A stretch of 64,000 nt of DNA, from contig NZ_WPNZ01000026.1 of the NCBI RefSeq assembly GCF_009755605.1, forward strand, positions 85,454-149,453. Direction: 5' to 3'. The DNA comes from Streptomyces typhae. Lineage in GTDB: Bacteria; Actinomycetota; Actinomycetes; Streptomycetales; Streptomycetaceae. The notes beneath the pieces are model-generated. The model saw only the letters and a program-made list of their open reading frames with translations, was not told the DNA's origin and did no database searches. A program made the translations under genes and the position numbers. Shown here one piece after another: positions 25,380 to 34,378 of the stretch (position 1 is its first letter; the number at the start of each line of letters is the position of its first letter).

Positions 25380-27503
25380 GTGACCGCCGAGACGTCCGTG
25401 CCGTCCACAGCGTTGCTGACCGGAGCAGACCGGGACGGTTCCAACTACACCGCGCGGCACCTGCTCGTCCTGGAGGGGCTCGAAGCGGTCCGCAAGCGTC
25501 CGGGCATGTACATCGGGTCCACGGACAGCCGTGGCCTGATGCACTGCCTGTGGGAGATCATCGACAACTCCGTCGACGAGGCCCTGGGCGGCTACTGCGA
25601 CCACATCGAGGTCATCCTCCACGACGACGCCTCCGTGGAGGTCCGGGACAACGGTCGAGGCATCCCGGTCGACGTGGAACCGAAGACCGGGCTCTCCGGA
25701 GTCGAGGTCGTCATGACCAAGCTGCACGCCGGTGGAAAGTTCGGCGGCGGCTCGTACGCGGCCTCCGGCGGTCTGCACGGCGTGGGAGCCTCGGTGGTGA
25801 ACGCCCTGTCGGCTCGGCTGGACGTCGAGGTGGACCGGGCCGGACACACGCACGCCATCAGTTTCCGCCGCGGTGTCCCCGGGGCGTTCTCGAAGGCCGG
25901 TCCGGAGGCACCCTTCGATCCGAAGGCACGGCTGAGCAAGGTCAAGCGGATCGCCAAGACCCGCACGGGCACCCGTGTGCGGTACTGGGCGGATCGCCAG
26001 ATCTTCCTGAAGGACGCCAAGCTCAGCCTGGAGAACCTGCACCAGCGCGCGCGTCAGACGGCCTTCCTGGTGCCGGGCCTGACCATCGTCGTACGCGACG
26101 AGTACGGTCTCGGCGAAGGCGGCACCAAGGGCGAGGAATCCTTCCGCTTCGACGGTGGCATCAGCGAATTCTGCGAATACCTCGCGCAGGACAAGGCCGT
26201 CTGCGACGTGCTGCGCTTCTCGGGGCAGGGCACGTTCAAGGAGACGGTCCCCGTCCTGGACGAGCACGGGCAGATGACACCCACCGAGGTCACCCGTGAG
26301 CTCGGCGTGGACATCGCCCTGCGCTGGGGCACCGGCTACGACACGACGATCAAGTCGTTCGTGAACATCATCGCCACGCCCAAGGGCGGCACGCACGTGA
26401 CCGGTTTCGAGCGGTCGCTGACGAAAACGGTGAACGAGGTCCTGCGGACCCAGAAGCTGCTGCGGGTCGCCGAGGACGACGTCGTGAAGGACGACGCCCT
26501 GGAGGGCCTGACCGCGGTGGTGACCGTGCGGTTGGCGGAGCCCCAGTTCGAGGGGCAGACGAAGGAGGTCCTCGGCACGTCTGCGGCCAACCGGATCGTG
26601 GCCACGGTCGTCGCCAAGGAACTCAAGGCGTATCTGTCCTCCACCAAGCGTGACGCCAAGGCGCAGGCCCGCGCGGTCATGGAGAAGATCGTCGCCGCCG
26701 CCCGGACGCGCATCGCCGCCCGTCAGCACAAGGAGGCGCAGCGCCGCAAGACCGCCCTGGAGTCCTCGTCGCTGCCGGCGAAGCTGGCCGACTGCCGCAG
26801 TGACGACGTCGACCGCAGCGAGCTGTTCATCGTCGAGGGTGACTCGGCGCTGGGCACCGCGAAGCTGGCCCGCAACTCCGAGTTCCAGGCGCTGCTGCCG
26901 ATCCGCGGCAAGATCTTGAACGTGCAGAAGGCCTCGGTGTCGGACATGCTCAAGAACGCCGAGTGCGGGGCGATCATCCAGGTCATAGGAGCAGGGTCGG
27001 GGCGTACCTTCGACATCGACGCGGCCCGCTACGGCAAGATCATCCTGCTGGTCGACGCCGATGTCGACGGGGCGCACATCCGCATCCTGCTGCTGACGCT
27101 GTTCCAGCGGTACATGCGGCCCATGGTCGAGGCGGGCCGGGTCTTCGCGGCGGTCCCGCCGCTGCACCGCATCGAGCTGGTCCAGCCCAAGAAGGGCCAG
27201 GACAAGTACGTCTACACCTACTCCGACCGCGAGCTGCGCGACACCCTCCTCGAATTCGAGCGCAAGGGCGTGCGGTACAAGGACGCGATCCAGCGGTACA
27301 AGGGCCTCGGCGAGATGGACGCCGACCAGCTGGCCGAGACCACGATGGACCCCCGCTTCCGCACGCTGCGCCGGATCAACATCTCCGACCTGGAGTCCGC
27401 GGAAGGGGTCTTCGACCTGTTGATGGGCAACGAAGTCGCCCCCCGCAAGGAATTCATCACCAGCTCCGCCGCCACGCTGGACCGCTCCCGCATCGACGCG
27501 TGA
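25380..27503 (+). CDS. parE: DNA topoisomerase IV subunit B (ParE; GyrB-type)
   Basis: 707 residues. ATPase subunit of the type IIA topoisomerase that unlinks daughter chromosomes, partner of the ParC-like product at 40243-42696. The GHKL ATPase domain shows EIIDNSVDEALGG, VRDNGRGIPVD and GGLHGVGASVVNALS; the Toprim domain has EGDSALGTAK, LPIRGKILNV and DADVDGAHIR. Length is shorter than GyrB of the same organism, and the gene lies alone rather than beside dnaN-recF, which favours ParE. In S. coelicolor this gene was called gyrB2. Confidence 0.92.
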   Translation: MTAETSVPSTALLTGADRDGSNYTARHLLVLEGLEAVRKRPGMYIGSTDSRGLMHCLWEIIDNSVDEALGGYCDHIEVILHDDASVEVRDNGRGIPVDVEPKTGLSGVEVVMTKLHAGGKFGGGSYAASGGLHGVGASVVNALSARLDVEVDRAGHTHAISFRRGVPGAFSKAGPEAPFDPKARLSKVKRIAKTRTGTRVRYWADRQIFLKDAKLSLENLHQRARQTAFLVPGLTIVVRDEYGLGEGGTKGEESFRFDGGISEFCEYLAQDKAVCDVLRFSGQGTFKETVPVLDEHGQMTPTEVTRELGVDIALRWGTGYDTTIKSFVNIIATPKGGTHVTGFERSLTKTVNEVLRTQKLLRVAEDDVVKDDALEGLTAVVTVRLAEPQFEGQTKEVLGTSAANRIVATVVAKELKAYLSSTKRDAKAQARAVMEKIVAAARTRIAARQHKEAQRRKTALESSSLPAKLADCRSDDVDRSELFIVEGDSALGTAKLARNSEFQALLPIRGKILNVQKASVSDMLKNAECGAIIQVIGAGSGRTFDIDAARYGKIILLVDADVDGAHIRILLLTLFQRYMRPMVEAGRVFAAVPPLHRIELVQPKKGQDKYVYTYSDRELRDTLLEFERKGVRYKDAIQRYKGLGEMDADQLAETTMDPRFRTLRRINISDLESAEGVFDLLMGNEVAPRKEFITSSAATLDRSRIDA

Positions 27504-27826
27504 TGTGCTCGCCGGTGCGGGGAGTTCCTGTCGGTGCGGGAAGTTCCTGTCGGTGCGCTGGTGTGACAAGTTCCTGTCGGTGCGTCGGTGCGTCGGTGCG
27601 TCGGTGCGTCGGTGCGTCGGTGCGTCGGTGCGTCGGTGCGTCGGTGCGTCGGTGCGTCGGTGCGTCGGTGCGTCGGTGCGACAAGTTCCGGTAGGCGCGT
27701 GGGCGCGTCGGTGCGTCTGACGTAGGTCGTGGTCTGACGCGTGCTGCGGCGTGACGCAAGCCTTGGCCTGCCGCCTGCCGCCTGCCGCGATCTGACGTCG
27801 GCCGTGGTCCGACGTAGGCCGTGCGC
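27504..27826. other. parE 3' repeat region
   Basis: 323 bp. Copies of GTTCCTGTCGGTGCG flank a perfect 13 x 8-bp array, then GACGTAGGTCGTGGTCTGACG-type repeats and CTGCCGC repeats follow. No real gene; frames here translate to low-complexity Thr-His-Arg or Val-Arg-Arg strings. Confidence 0.7.
27577..27680. repeat. 13 perfect copies of TCGGTGCG
   Basis: 104 bp of unbroken 8-mer array just after parE. Lack of any substitution implies recent expansion or homogenisation. Confidence 0.97.
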
Positions 27827-27858
27827 GATGTGTCTCCACCCTCGGGTGGAGACACATC
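27827..27858. promoter_or_regulatory. Perfect 32-bp palindrome upstream of DUF1453-two-component operon
   Basis: 15-bp arms GATGTGTCTCCACCC and its inverse around TC. It lies about 105 bp before the DUF1453 start and 324 bp after parE. It could be an operator for a homodimeric regulator or a strong hairpin; the 2-nt centre favours a protein-binding site or a cruciform over an ordinary terminator. Confidence 0.6.
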
Positions 27859-27961
27859 TTCCACCCGTGATCCACCCACGCTCCGATCTCCTGACCGGGC
27901 CGGTTCCGTAGCGTCGAAGGCGTCGTACTTCGCCTTCCACGCCACGCCATCGGAGGCCGTG

Positions 27962-28450
27962 ATGCCTGGGTTCACCAACGCGCTGCTGATCCTCGCCGCT
28001 GTAGTGCTCGTCGTCATACGCCAGACGAAGCCGCAGCGCATGACGCGATCCAAGCGCTGGTGGCTGGTGCCCGCCGTGCTTGCCTATGCCGCGGTCACGG
28101 ACTCCGGTCTCGTCGACACCCGGCACGAGACAGCCTCCATCACGCTGCTCGCCTGTGAGGTGCTCGTTGGCCTCCTCATGGGCGTCGCCTGGGCCCGGAC
28201 CAGCCGTGTCTGGACCGAGCAGGACGGCTCCGTATGGACACGGGGCACCAAAGCCACTGCCGGAGTCTGGGTCGTCGGCATGGCCGCGCGCCTCGGACTC
28301 ATGGGCATGGGCCTCCTGATAGGCATCCACCAGGCCAGCGGGGCACTGCTCCTCGCCCTCGCCGCCTCGCTGCTGGTGCGCGCGGGCCTACTGGAACTGC
28401 GGGCCCAGGGTCTGCGCCCGGCTCCGGCACTCGCGGGCGGCGTACGGTGA
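27962..28450 (+). CDS. DUF1453-like integral membrane protein
   Basis: 162 residues with four predicted transmembrane helices (about 3-19, 35-53, 60-78, 102-145) and a basic loop, resembling CcdC/DUF1453 proteins. Function unknown. The ATG at 27962 has GGAGG 5 bp upstream. It precedes the sensor kinase gene on the same strand (187 bp), so it may belong to the same regulatory unit. Confidence 0.65.
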   Translation: MPGFTNALLILAAVVLVVIRQTKPQRMTRSKRWWLVPAVLAYAAVTDSGLVDTRHETASITLLACEVLVGLLMGVAWARTSRVWTEQDGSVWTRGTKATAGVWVVGMAARLGLMGMGLLIGIHQASGALLLALAASLLVRAGLLELRAQGLRPAPALAGGVR

Positions 28451-28636
28451 CGGGGCACTCCAGCCGACGCGACCACCTTCCCGACCCACGTGTGGCCGCC
28501 GGGCCGGTTCGACCAGTCGTGGCCGAAGGACGGGGCCGACCACACATGGCCGAAAGGCAGGCCAGACCACGCGCGGCCGAAGGACGAGCGGGCGACCGGC
28601 CGACAAGCTGGCCGCGCCGACCGGAGAGGAGCCCCC

Positions 28637-29785
28637 ATGACGCGTGAGACCTGGGTGGACTGGCCCTCCCGGGAGGCCCTGGCCGGCGACAGGGCGACCC
28701 GCATACGGCGACTCATCACCTGGTTCGTGCGAGGGGCGTTGCTCGGCCTGCTGGTGTGGACCACGCTCTTCCGTGGGGGAGCGCCGGGGTGGAGCGTTGC
28801 CTTGGGGCTGGTCGTGATCGCCGTCTGCGCGGCAGCCGTCGTGGTGTACTTCCGCGTCACGCTCGAGCAGCGCTTGTGGCTTTCCCTGGGGGCCCTGGGG
28901 ATCGTTCTCGGCGCCGGTCTGCTGGCACGAGGGACGGGGTTCGACATCCCTGCGGAGGTGATGTGGTGCGCCGGGGCGATTCTCGCGCTGGAGCGCCTGC
29001 CCCTCCGAGCGGCCGTCGTCGTCACGGCGCTGGCCCTGGGGGCGTTCGCGGCGGTGAACGAGGATCCCTGGCCGACGACAGCCGCCGTCACCGCCGGGCT
29101 CGCTCTCGCCGGATATGCGCTGCGGCTCGACGCGGAGGCACGCGGGAACGCCCAGAGACTCCTCGACCAGGAGCGGGCAGCGCGATCGGCCGAGGCGGAG
29201 TCGGCCGCGTTGGACGAGAGGGCGCGGATCGCCCGGGAGATCCACGACGTGCTGGCACACAGCCTGTCGGCCCAACTCGTCCACCTGGAGGCGGCTCGGC
29301 TGCTGATCGAGAGGGGCGGCGACCGGGAGCAGATCCTCGGGCGTGTGGTGGCGGCGCGGTCCATGGCGTCGGAAGGGTTGGCTGAGACCAGGCAGGCCTT
29401 GTCCGCGCTGCGCGGGGAGATGACGCCGGTCGAGGACTTCCTGCGTGAGCTGGTCGCATCGGACGGAGCCTCGGTCGCTGTGGCGGGAGAGCGGAGACCG
29501 CTGACCGCCGAGGCGTCCCAGACGGTGCGCCGGGTCGCCCAGGAGGCGTTGACGAATGTGCGCAAGCACGCGAAGGGGGCCAAGGTGACGGTGTGCCTTG
29601 CGTACGGGGAGGGCGAAGTGACGTTGGACGTACGGGATTCGGGTGGTGCGCCGAGTGAGATCACCGCTTCCGGAGCCGGATACGGTCTGCTGGGAATGCG
29701 GGAGCGGGCCGAGTTGCTGGGGGGCTCGCTCGAGGCAGGGCCAGGAGAGGAAGGCTTCGTCGTGCGGTTGAAGGTGCCGACGTGA
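28637..29785 (+). CDS. NarL-type sensor histidine kinase
   Basis: 382 residues. Four or five transmembrane helices in residues 27-165 without a sizeable outer loop, so it probably senses the membrane or an intramembrane signal. The HisKA_3 motif EIHDVLAHSLS places the phosphorylated His at 203, and the ATPase domain has EALTNVRKHAKGA (N box) and GYGLLGMRERAELLGG (G boxes). The gene overlaps the response regulator gene at GTGA. Confidence 0.92.
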   Translation: MTRETWVDWPSREALAGDRATRIRRLITWFVRGALLGLLVWTTLFRGGAPGWSVALGLVVIAVCAAAVVVYFRVTLEQRLWLSLGALGIVLGAGLLARGTGFDIPAEVMWCAGAILALERLPLRAAVVVTALALGAFAAVNEDPWPTTAAVTAGLALAGYALRLDAEARGNAQRLLDQERAARSAEAESAALDERARIAREIHDVLAHSLSAQLVHLEAARLLIERGGDREQILGRVVAARSMASEGLAETRQALSALRGEMTPVEDFLRELVASDGASVAVAGERRPLTAEASQTVRRVAQEALTNVRKHAKGAKVTVCLAYGEGEVTLDVRDSGGAPSEITASGAGYGLLGMRERAELLGGSLEAGPGEEGFVVRLKVPT

Positions 29786-30630
29786 CCGTGGACGACGGAC
29801 ATCCCGAAAGTGCCGCCGGTGCCGGTGCTGGTGCCCGGGGCGGGACCGGTGCCGGTGCAGGTGTCGGGGGCGAGACCGGAGCAGGGGCAGCGACCGGGGG
29901 CTGGCCGGTGGTGAGGGACGGGGCGGACCGCATGGGTGCGGGCGGCGGAGGTGCCAGGAGAGCACCCGCGCGGGTGGTGGTGGTCGACGACCAGACCGTG
30001 GTGCGTGAGGGGATCGTGATGCTTTTGGGGCTGCTGCCGGGAATCGAGGTCGTCGGGGCTGGAGGTGATGGGGAGGAGGCGGTGCGGCTCGTGGCCGAAC
30101 TCGCCCCGGACGTGGTGCTGATGGACCTGCGGATGCCACGTGTCGATGGTGCCGAGGCGACGCGGCGGATCCGCTCGCAGTATCCGGGTACGCAGGTCGT
30201 GGTGCTCACGACGTTCGTCGACGACGATTCGCTGTTCCCGGCGCTCAAGGCGGGGGCGCGGGGCTATCTCACCAAGGACGCGGGCGGTGAGGAGATCGTC
30301 CGGGCGGTGGAGGATGTGCTCTCGGGGGAAGCGGGACTGTCACCGAGGATCCAACGGCGGCTGCTGGAGCGCCTGTCGGAGCCGGAGACGGTCACGCGGT
30401 CGGTGGAGGCGCCGGACGGTCTGACGACGCGGGAGACGGAAGTGGTCGCCCTGATCGCGGAGGGAATGACGAACCAGGAGATCGCACGGAAGCTTCAGGT
30501 ATCCACCGCCACGGTGAAGACGCACATCAACAATCTCTTCGCCAAGGCAGGCCTCAAGGACCGGGCGCAGGCGGTGCGTTACGCCTACCGACACGGTCTC
30601 GCGCAGCCTCCGGGGAGAACCCGCGGGTGA
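29782..30630 (+). CDS. NarL/LuxR-type response regulator
   Basis: 282 residues. Receiver domain at about 63-180 with acidic pair DD at 69-70, phospho-acceptor Asp115 and Lys near 168 (YLTKDAG); LuxR-type HTH at about 212-275 (LTTRETEVVALIAEGMTNQEIARKL). The GTG start overlaps the kinase stop, the usual coupling. This start adds about 60 residues of Gly/Ala-rich sequence unusual for the family; an ATG at 29932 would give a normal-length protein. Confidence 0.9.
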   Translation: MTVDDGHPESAAGAGAGARGGTGAGAGVGGETGAGAATGGWPVVRDGADRMGAGGGGARRAPARVVVVDDQTVVREGIVMLLGLLPGIEVVGAGGDGEEAVRLVAELAPDVVLMDLRMPRVDGAEATRRIRSQYPGTQVVVLTTFVDDDSLFPALKAGARGYLTKDAGGEEIVRAVEDVLSGEAGLSPRIQRRLLERLSEPETVTRSVEAPDGLTTRETEVVALIAEGMTNQEIARKLQVSTATVKTHINNLFAKAGLKDRAQAVRYAYRHGLAQPPGRTRG

Positions 30631-30860
30631 GTGTGTCCTTCACCTGATGGGGTGAAGAGCGGAAGGAGCGCAGCCAGCGATCTTCTTGCTCTGCCCATCC
30701 TTGGGCTCGCGGCCGGACAAGGGCCGCGGTCAAGGAGAGTTCGGTGGAGAAGCACGACGGCCGCCAGGCCGGGCGAGATCGGCCCGGCGATCTCAGGGAC
30801 CCGTGGTACGACGAGCCGTCGTCCGGATGTTGACCGGCGGGCAACGGTGATGTCGGCCGG
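30631..30860. other. Convergent gap between two response-regulator genes
   Basis: 230 bp. A 7-bp hairpin (CTTCACC, 30638-30644, with GGTGAAG, 30651-30657) soon after the first stop may end transcription. Nothing else recognised. Confidence 0.45.
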
Positions 30861-31538
30861 TCAGAGAACGGACGACCACACGTAGCGGTGCTCGGGGCGG
30901 CCGGTGTCGCCGTACTTCAGGCTCAGCCGTACCCTCCCCGTGCGCTCCAGGAGCTTCAGATAGCGCTGAGCGGTCTGCCGGCTCAACCCCGTGTCCTCCG
31001 CGAGCTCCTGGGCGGAGACCGGCCCCTCGGCGGCCATCAGCGCCCTGCGCACCAGCTCCGCGGTCGTGGGGGAGTGGCCCTTCGGCAGGTCGGGCGCGGG
31101 TGTGGCGGAGAGGGCGCCGAAGATGCGGTCGACCTCGGCCTGTTCCGCCTCACCGCCCCCGTCGAGGGTGCGGCGCAGCGTCGCGTACGCGTCGAGCTTG
31201 GCGCGGAGCCCCGCGTACGAGAAGGGCTTGACCAGGTACTGCAGGGCGCCGTGGCGCATCGCGGCCTGCACGGTGGCCACGTCGCGCGCAGCCGTCACCA
31301 TGATCACGTCGGTCTCGTGGCCGCGCTCGCGCAGCGACCGGACCAGGGCGAGACCGGTCTCGTCCGGCAGATAGTGGTCGAGGAGCACCAGGTCGACCGG
31401 CTGCTCCTCGACGAGCCGCAGCGCCTGTGCGGCGCTGTGCGCGCGTCCCGCCACCCGGAAACCGGGCACCTTCGCCACGTAGGCCGCGTTGACGTCCGCC
31501 ACGCGCACGTCGTCGTCCACGACCAGCACTTCGATCAT
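30861..31538 (-). CDS. CitB/DcuR-type response regulator
   Basis: 225 residues. Receiver domain with DDD at 8-10, phospho-acceptor Asp54 (LLDHYLPDETG) and Lys in YLVKPFSY; C-terminal HTH (AQELAEDTGLSRQTAQRYLKLLE, about 172-200). Such regulators respond to citrate or C4-dicarboxylates. The start codon overlaps the kinase stop at ATGA. Its neighbourhood, with two citrate synthases 3-4 kb away, makes a role in carboxylate metabolism likely. Confidence 0.9.
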   Translation of the reverse strand: MIEVLVVDDDVRVADVNAAYVAKVPGFRVAGRAHSAAQALRLVEEQPVDLVLLDHYLPDETGLALVRSLRERGHETDVIMVTAARDVATVQAAMRHGALQYLVKPFSYAGLRAKLDAYATLRRTLDGGGEAEQAEVDRIFGALSATPAPDLPKGHSPTTAELVRRALMAAEGPVSAQELAEDTGLSRQTAQRYLKLLERTGRVRLSLKYGDTGRPEHRYVWSSVL

Positions 31539-33205
31539 CGCGTCTCCTCCGAGGCGACCGGACGGGGCTCCGCGAGCCCCTCGGGCAGTACGACGGTGAA
31601 CTCGGCGCCGCCACCGGGCGCCGACGCGACCCGTGCGCTGCCGCCCTGCCGCTCGGCGAGCCTGCGCACCAGGGCGAGGCCGATCCCGCGCTGCCCGTGC
31701 GCGGGCGGCTCCTTGGTGGACCAGCCCTCCGTGAAGACCGACTCACGCTGTTCCACAGGTACACCCGGTCCCGTGTCGCGGACCTGAAGGACAACCGTGC
31801 GTCCTAGTAGACCCTCGGTACGCAAAGCGACCTCTACGCGCGCGTGCCGGACGCCTGTAGCTCCGGGCCGCAGACCGGACGCCGCGTCGAGGGCGTTGTC
31901 GACGAGGTTGCCGACGATCGTGACGAGGCCGCCGGGGTCCACGAGCCGGTCGGGCAGAGCGGTGTCGTCGGAGACCGACAGGATCACGCCGCGCTCCGCC
32001 GCGACCGTGGCCTTGCCGACGAGGAGAGCCGACAGAAGCGGGTCGTGGATCTTCTCCGTGATCTGTTCCGCGGTCACGCGGTGCGCGCCCGCCACCTCCC
32101 CGACGAACTCCGCGGCTTCCTCGTACATCTCCAGTTCCAGCAGGCCGAGCAGGGTGTGCATGCGGTTGGCGTGCTCGTGGTCCTGGGCGCGCAGGGCGTC
32201 GATGAGCCCCCGAGTGGAGTCGAGTTCCCGGCCGAGCTGTTCCAGTTCCGTGCGGTCGCGGAGGGTCGCGACGGCGCCGCCGTCGTCCGTGGGCATGCGG
32301 TTGGCGACCAGGACGCGCCGGCCGCGGACGGTCAGCAGATCGGTGCCGGTGACACGGCCCGACAGGACGTCCGTGGTGCGTCCCTCGCCGAGCGCCGCCT
32401 CCAGCGGCTGCCCGATCGCCTCCGCACCGAGCCCCAGAAGGCGCTGCGCCTCGTCGTTGAGGAGCCTGATCCGGCCGCCGCGGTCCAGGGCGACCACGCC
32501 CTCCCGGATGCCGTGCAGCATCGCCTCACGCTCCGCGAGCAGCGCCGAGATGTCGGAGAACGCCAGGTCTCGTGTCTGGCGGTGCACCCTGCGGGAGATC
32601 AGATACGCGGCGAGGGCACCGGCGGCCAGGGCTCCGCCCGCGTACGCGAAGAGGCTCGGGATCGTGTGGATCAGCCGGGCACGCACGCTGTCGTACTCGA
32701 TGCCTACGGAGACGGCGCCCACGATCTCGCCGCCCGAGTCCCGCAGCGGCACCTTCCCGCGCGCGGAGCGGCCGAGCGTACCGTTGTCGATCTCCATGAC
32801 GTCGCGGCCCGCGAGCGCGTCGCTGGGGTCCGTCGACACGACCTTTCCGACCTCGTCGCGGTCGGTGTGGGACCAGCGCACGCCCTGCTTGTTCATGATC
32901 ACGACGTACTCGGCGCCACTGGCGTTCCTGATCCGCTCCGCCGCGGCCTGCACCGGTCCGTCGACCGAGGCCCGGGTCGAGGTCAGGTCCTCGGCGATCC
33001 CCGGCTGGGCCGCCGTCGTCTGCGCGATGGCGAGGGCCCGGCGCATGGCCTGGTCGTCCAGCTGGGCGCTCAGCGGCGCGAGGAAGAGCCCCGTCGCGAG
33101 CACGGCAACCCCGGCGGCGATCGCCACCTGCATCAGCAGGACCTGCGAGAAGACGCGCCGTGGCAGGCCGAGGCGCAGTCGTCGGGCAGGGCGGTTCGGG
33201 CTCAT
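31535..33205 (-). CDS. CitA/DcuS-type sensor histidine kinase
   Basis: 556 residues. Transmembrane helix at about 21-45, an extracytoplasmic PDC-type sensor domain (about 46-180), a second helix (about 183-204), a cytoplasmic PAS domain (about 220-320), the phospho-acceptor motif HEHANRMHTLLGLLEL with His343, and a HATPase domain ending GIGLALVRRLAERQGG. These kinases sense di- or tricarboxylates outside the cell. First gene of a two-gene operon with the response regulator. No clear Shine-Dalgarno sequence precedes the ATG. Confidence 0.92.
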   Translation of the reverse strand: MSPNRPARRLRLGLPRRVFSQVLLMQVAIAAGVAVLATGLFLAPLSAQLDDQAMRRALAIAQTTAAQPGIAEDLTSTRASVDGPVQAAAERIRNASGAEYVVIMNKQGVRWSHTDRDEVGKVVSTDPSDALAGRDVMEIDNGTLGRSARGKVPLRDSGGEIVGAVSVGIEYDSVRARLIHTIPSLFAYAGGALAAGALAAYLISRRVHRQTRDLAFSDISALLAEREAMLHGIREGVVALDRGGRIRLLNDEAQRLLGLGAEAIGQPLEAALGEGRTTDVLSGRVTGTDLLTVRGRRVLVANRMPTDDGGAVATLRDRTELEQLGRELDSTRGLIDALRAQDHEHANRMHTLLGLLELEMYEEAAEFVGEVAGAHRVTAEQITEKIHDPLLSALLVGKATVAAERGVILSVSDDTALPDRLVDPGGLVTIVGNLVDNALDAASGLRPGATGVRHARVEVALRTEGLLGRTVVLQVRDTGPGVPVEQRESVFTEGWSTKEPPAHGQRGIGLALVRRLAERQGGSARVASAPGGGAEFTVVLPEGLAEPRPVASEETR

Positions 33206-33268
33206 GTGTACGAACGGTACGGCGATGGGTGGCCGCCTCCGACGCCGGTGTGGCGTGGATCTCCCTGC

Positions 33269-33370
33269 CGGTCGGGCTCTACCGGTCGGGCTCTACCGGT
33301 CGGGCTCTGTCGGTCGGGCTCGAGCCCTGTCGGTCGGGCTCGGGCTCGGGGTCGGGCTCTGCCGGTCGGC
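33269..33370. repeat. CGGTCGGGCTC(TAC) repeats upstream of CitA-like kinase
   Basis: About seven units built on CGGTCGGGCTC with 3-5 bp spacers, between the kinase promoter and the sucrase gene. They sit in the kinase upstream region and not beyond a 3' end on that side. Confidence 0.75.
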
Positions 33371-33435
33371 GGGGAGCCCGGCACGACCGGGTGGCCTGTG
33401 AGGGCGCCCCGGGCCGGCGCCGACGGCCGGTGCGG

Positions 33436-34341
33436 TCACGCGATCTCGCGGACCGCCACCACGTCCATCCGTGCCGGTGTCCCCGGCGCCGCTCCGCAGC
33501 TCTCCGCGCGAGGCGGCAGCGAGGTGCCCTGTGCCACGGCGACCCGCCAGCGCCGGCCGTCGGCGTGGGCGACCGTCACCTCCCAGCGGGGTGCGCCGCC
33601 CGCCGTGTGCACGATGCTCAGGACCCCTGCGGCCTCTTCCCGGACGGCCCTGCGCACCGCGAGTTCGGCCGCCTGCCCGGGACGGTCCCAGGCGGAGCTG
33701 CCCCGGCACCCTTCGGTGATCACGCGCCCGTCGCGCACGCCTTGCAGGATCTCCTTGACGGTGTGCGCCGCCGTACGGCCGTACGCGTATCCGTGCGGCA
33801 GTACGAGCAACGTGGGCGAGAACCGATGACCACCCAGATGAGTGATCTCCCAGACGCCCTCCTCCCCGGAGGCCGTGAGTTCGCTCGCGAGGGGTCTGCC
33901 GAGCAGCGCGCAGCAGCGGTCGCGTTTGCCGTTGGTGCACACGAGGGCCAGCGGCTCGCCGGTGTACGGTGCGCCGAAACCGCCGTGGTCGCCCGCGCCC
34001 AGCGCCGCGAAGTCCAGGTCCAGCAACTGCCGCGGCGCGTCCACCACGTGGGAACGCAGCCAGGCGTTGCCGGGGGCGGTGTGCGCGACGTACACCTGAT
34101 GACGCGGAGAGGCGGCGCAGTCCGCGTGGCGTCCCGGGCGCCGGATGAGGGCGACGCGCACCCCCGTCGCGTCGGCGGCCCGCTCCAGCGCGCGCCCCAC
34201 GTCCGGATCCAGATGGCTGGACGTGAGCGCCTTGGCGCCCCAGGGGCCCGGCTGTTCCAGGAGCAGCCATGTCCTCGCCGTGGCCGCGGTGCCCGCGAGG
34301 GGTTCGTTCAGGCCTCGCGAGGCAGTCGCGCACGTACTCAC
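33436..34341 (-). CDS. Sucrase/ferredoxin-like family protein
   Basis: 301 residues. Proteins of this family have a thioredoxin-like [2Fe-2S] ferredoxin fold. Cys residues in ADCAASPRH (about residue 57) and in VCTNGKRDRCCALLG (about 112-126), with a WEITHLGGHRFSPTLLVLPHG segment after them, fit the family. The GTG at 34341 gives the expected N terminus (MSTCATASRG) and lies next to an iron box, so the gene is probably repressed by the DmdR/IdeR-type iron regulator. Redox partner unknown. It follows the HTH citrate synthase gene on the same strand after 37 bp. Confidence 0.82.
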   Translation of the reverse strand: MSTCATASRGLNEPLAGTAATARTWLLLEQPGPWGAKALTSSHLDPDVGRALERAADATGVRVALIRRPGRHADCAASPRHQVYVAHTAPGNAWLRSHVVDAPRQLLDLDFAALGAGDHGGFGAPYTGEPLALVCTNGKRDRCCALLGRPLASELTASGEEGVWEITHLGGHRFSPTLLVLPHGYAYGRTAAHTVKEILQGVRDGRVITEGCRGSSAWDRPGQAAELAVRRAVREEAAGVLSIVHTAGGAPRWEVTVAHADGRRWRVAVAQGTSLPPRAESCGAAPGTPARMDVVAVREIA

Positions 34342-34360
34342 GGAGGTGAGCCTAACCTGC
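34342..34360 (-). promoter_or_regulatory. Probable iron box (DmdR/IdeR-type)
   Basis: On the minus strand GCAGGTTAGGCTCACCTCC matches 14 of 19 positions of the iron-box consensus TTAGGTTAGGCTAACCTAA. It directly abuts the start codon at 34341, so a bound iron-loaded repressor would block initiation. Confidence 0.65.
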
Positions 34361-34378
34361 CGTCCGGCCTGGGCCGTT

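Noticed and set aside
27508..27950. Long frames across the parE 3' repeats, encoding Thr-His-Arg-Arg-Thr-Asp strings
   Set aside because: They arise from the 8-bp array read in frame; length not divisible by 3 gives open frames in several phases, with no ordered protein sequence.
25335..27950. An 871-codon open frame antisense to parE
   Set aside because: It is a mirror of GC-rich codon bias; parE on the plus strand has full family motifs.
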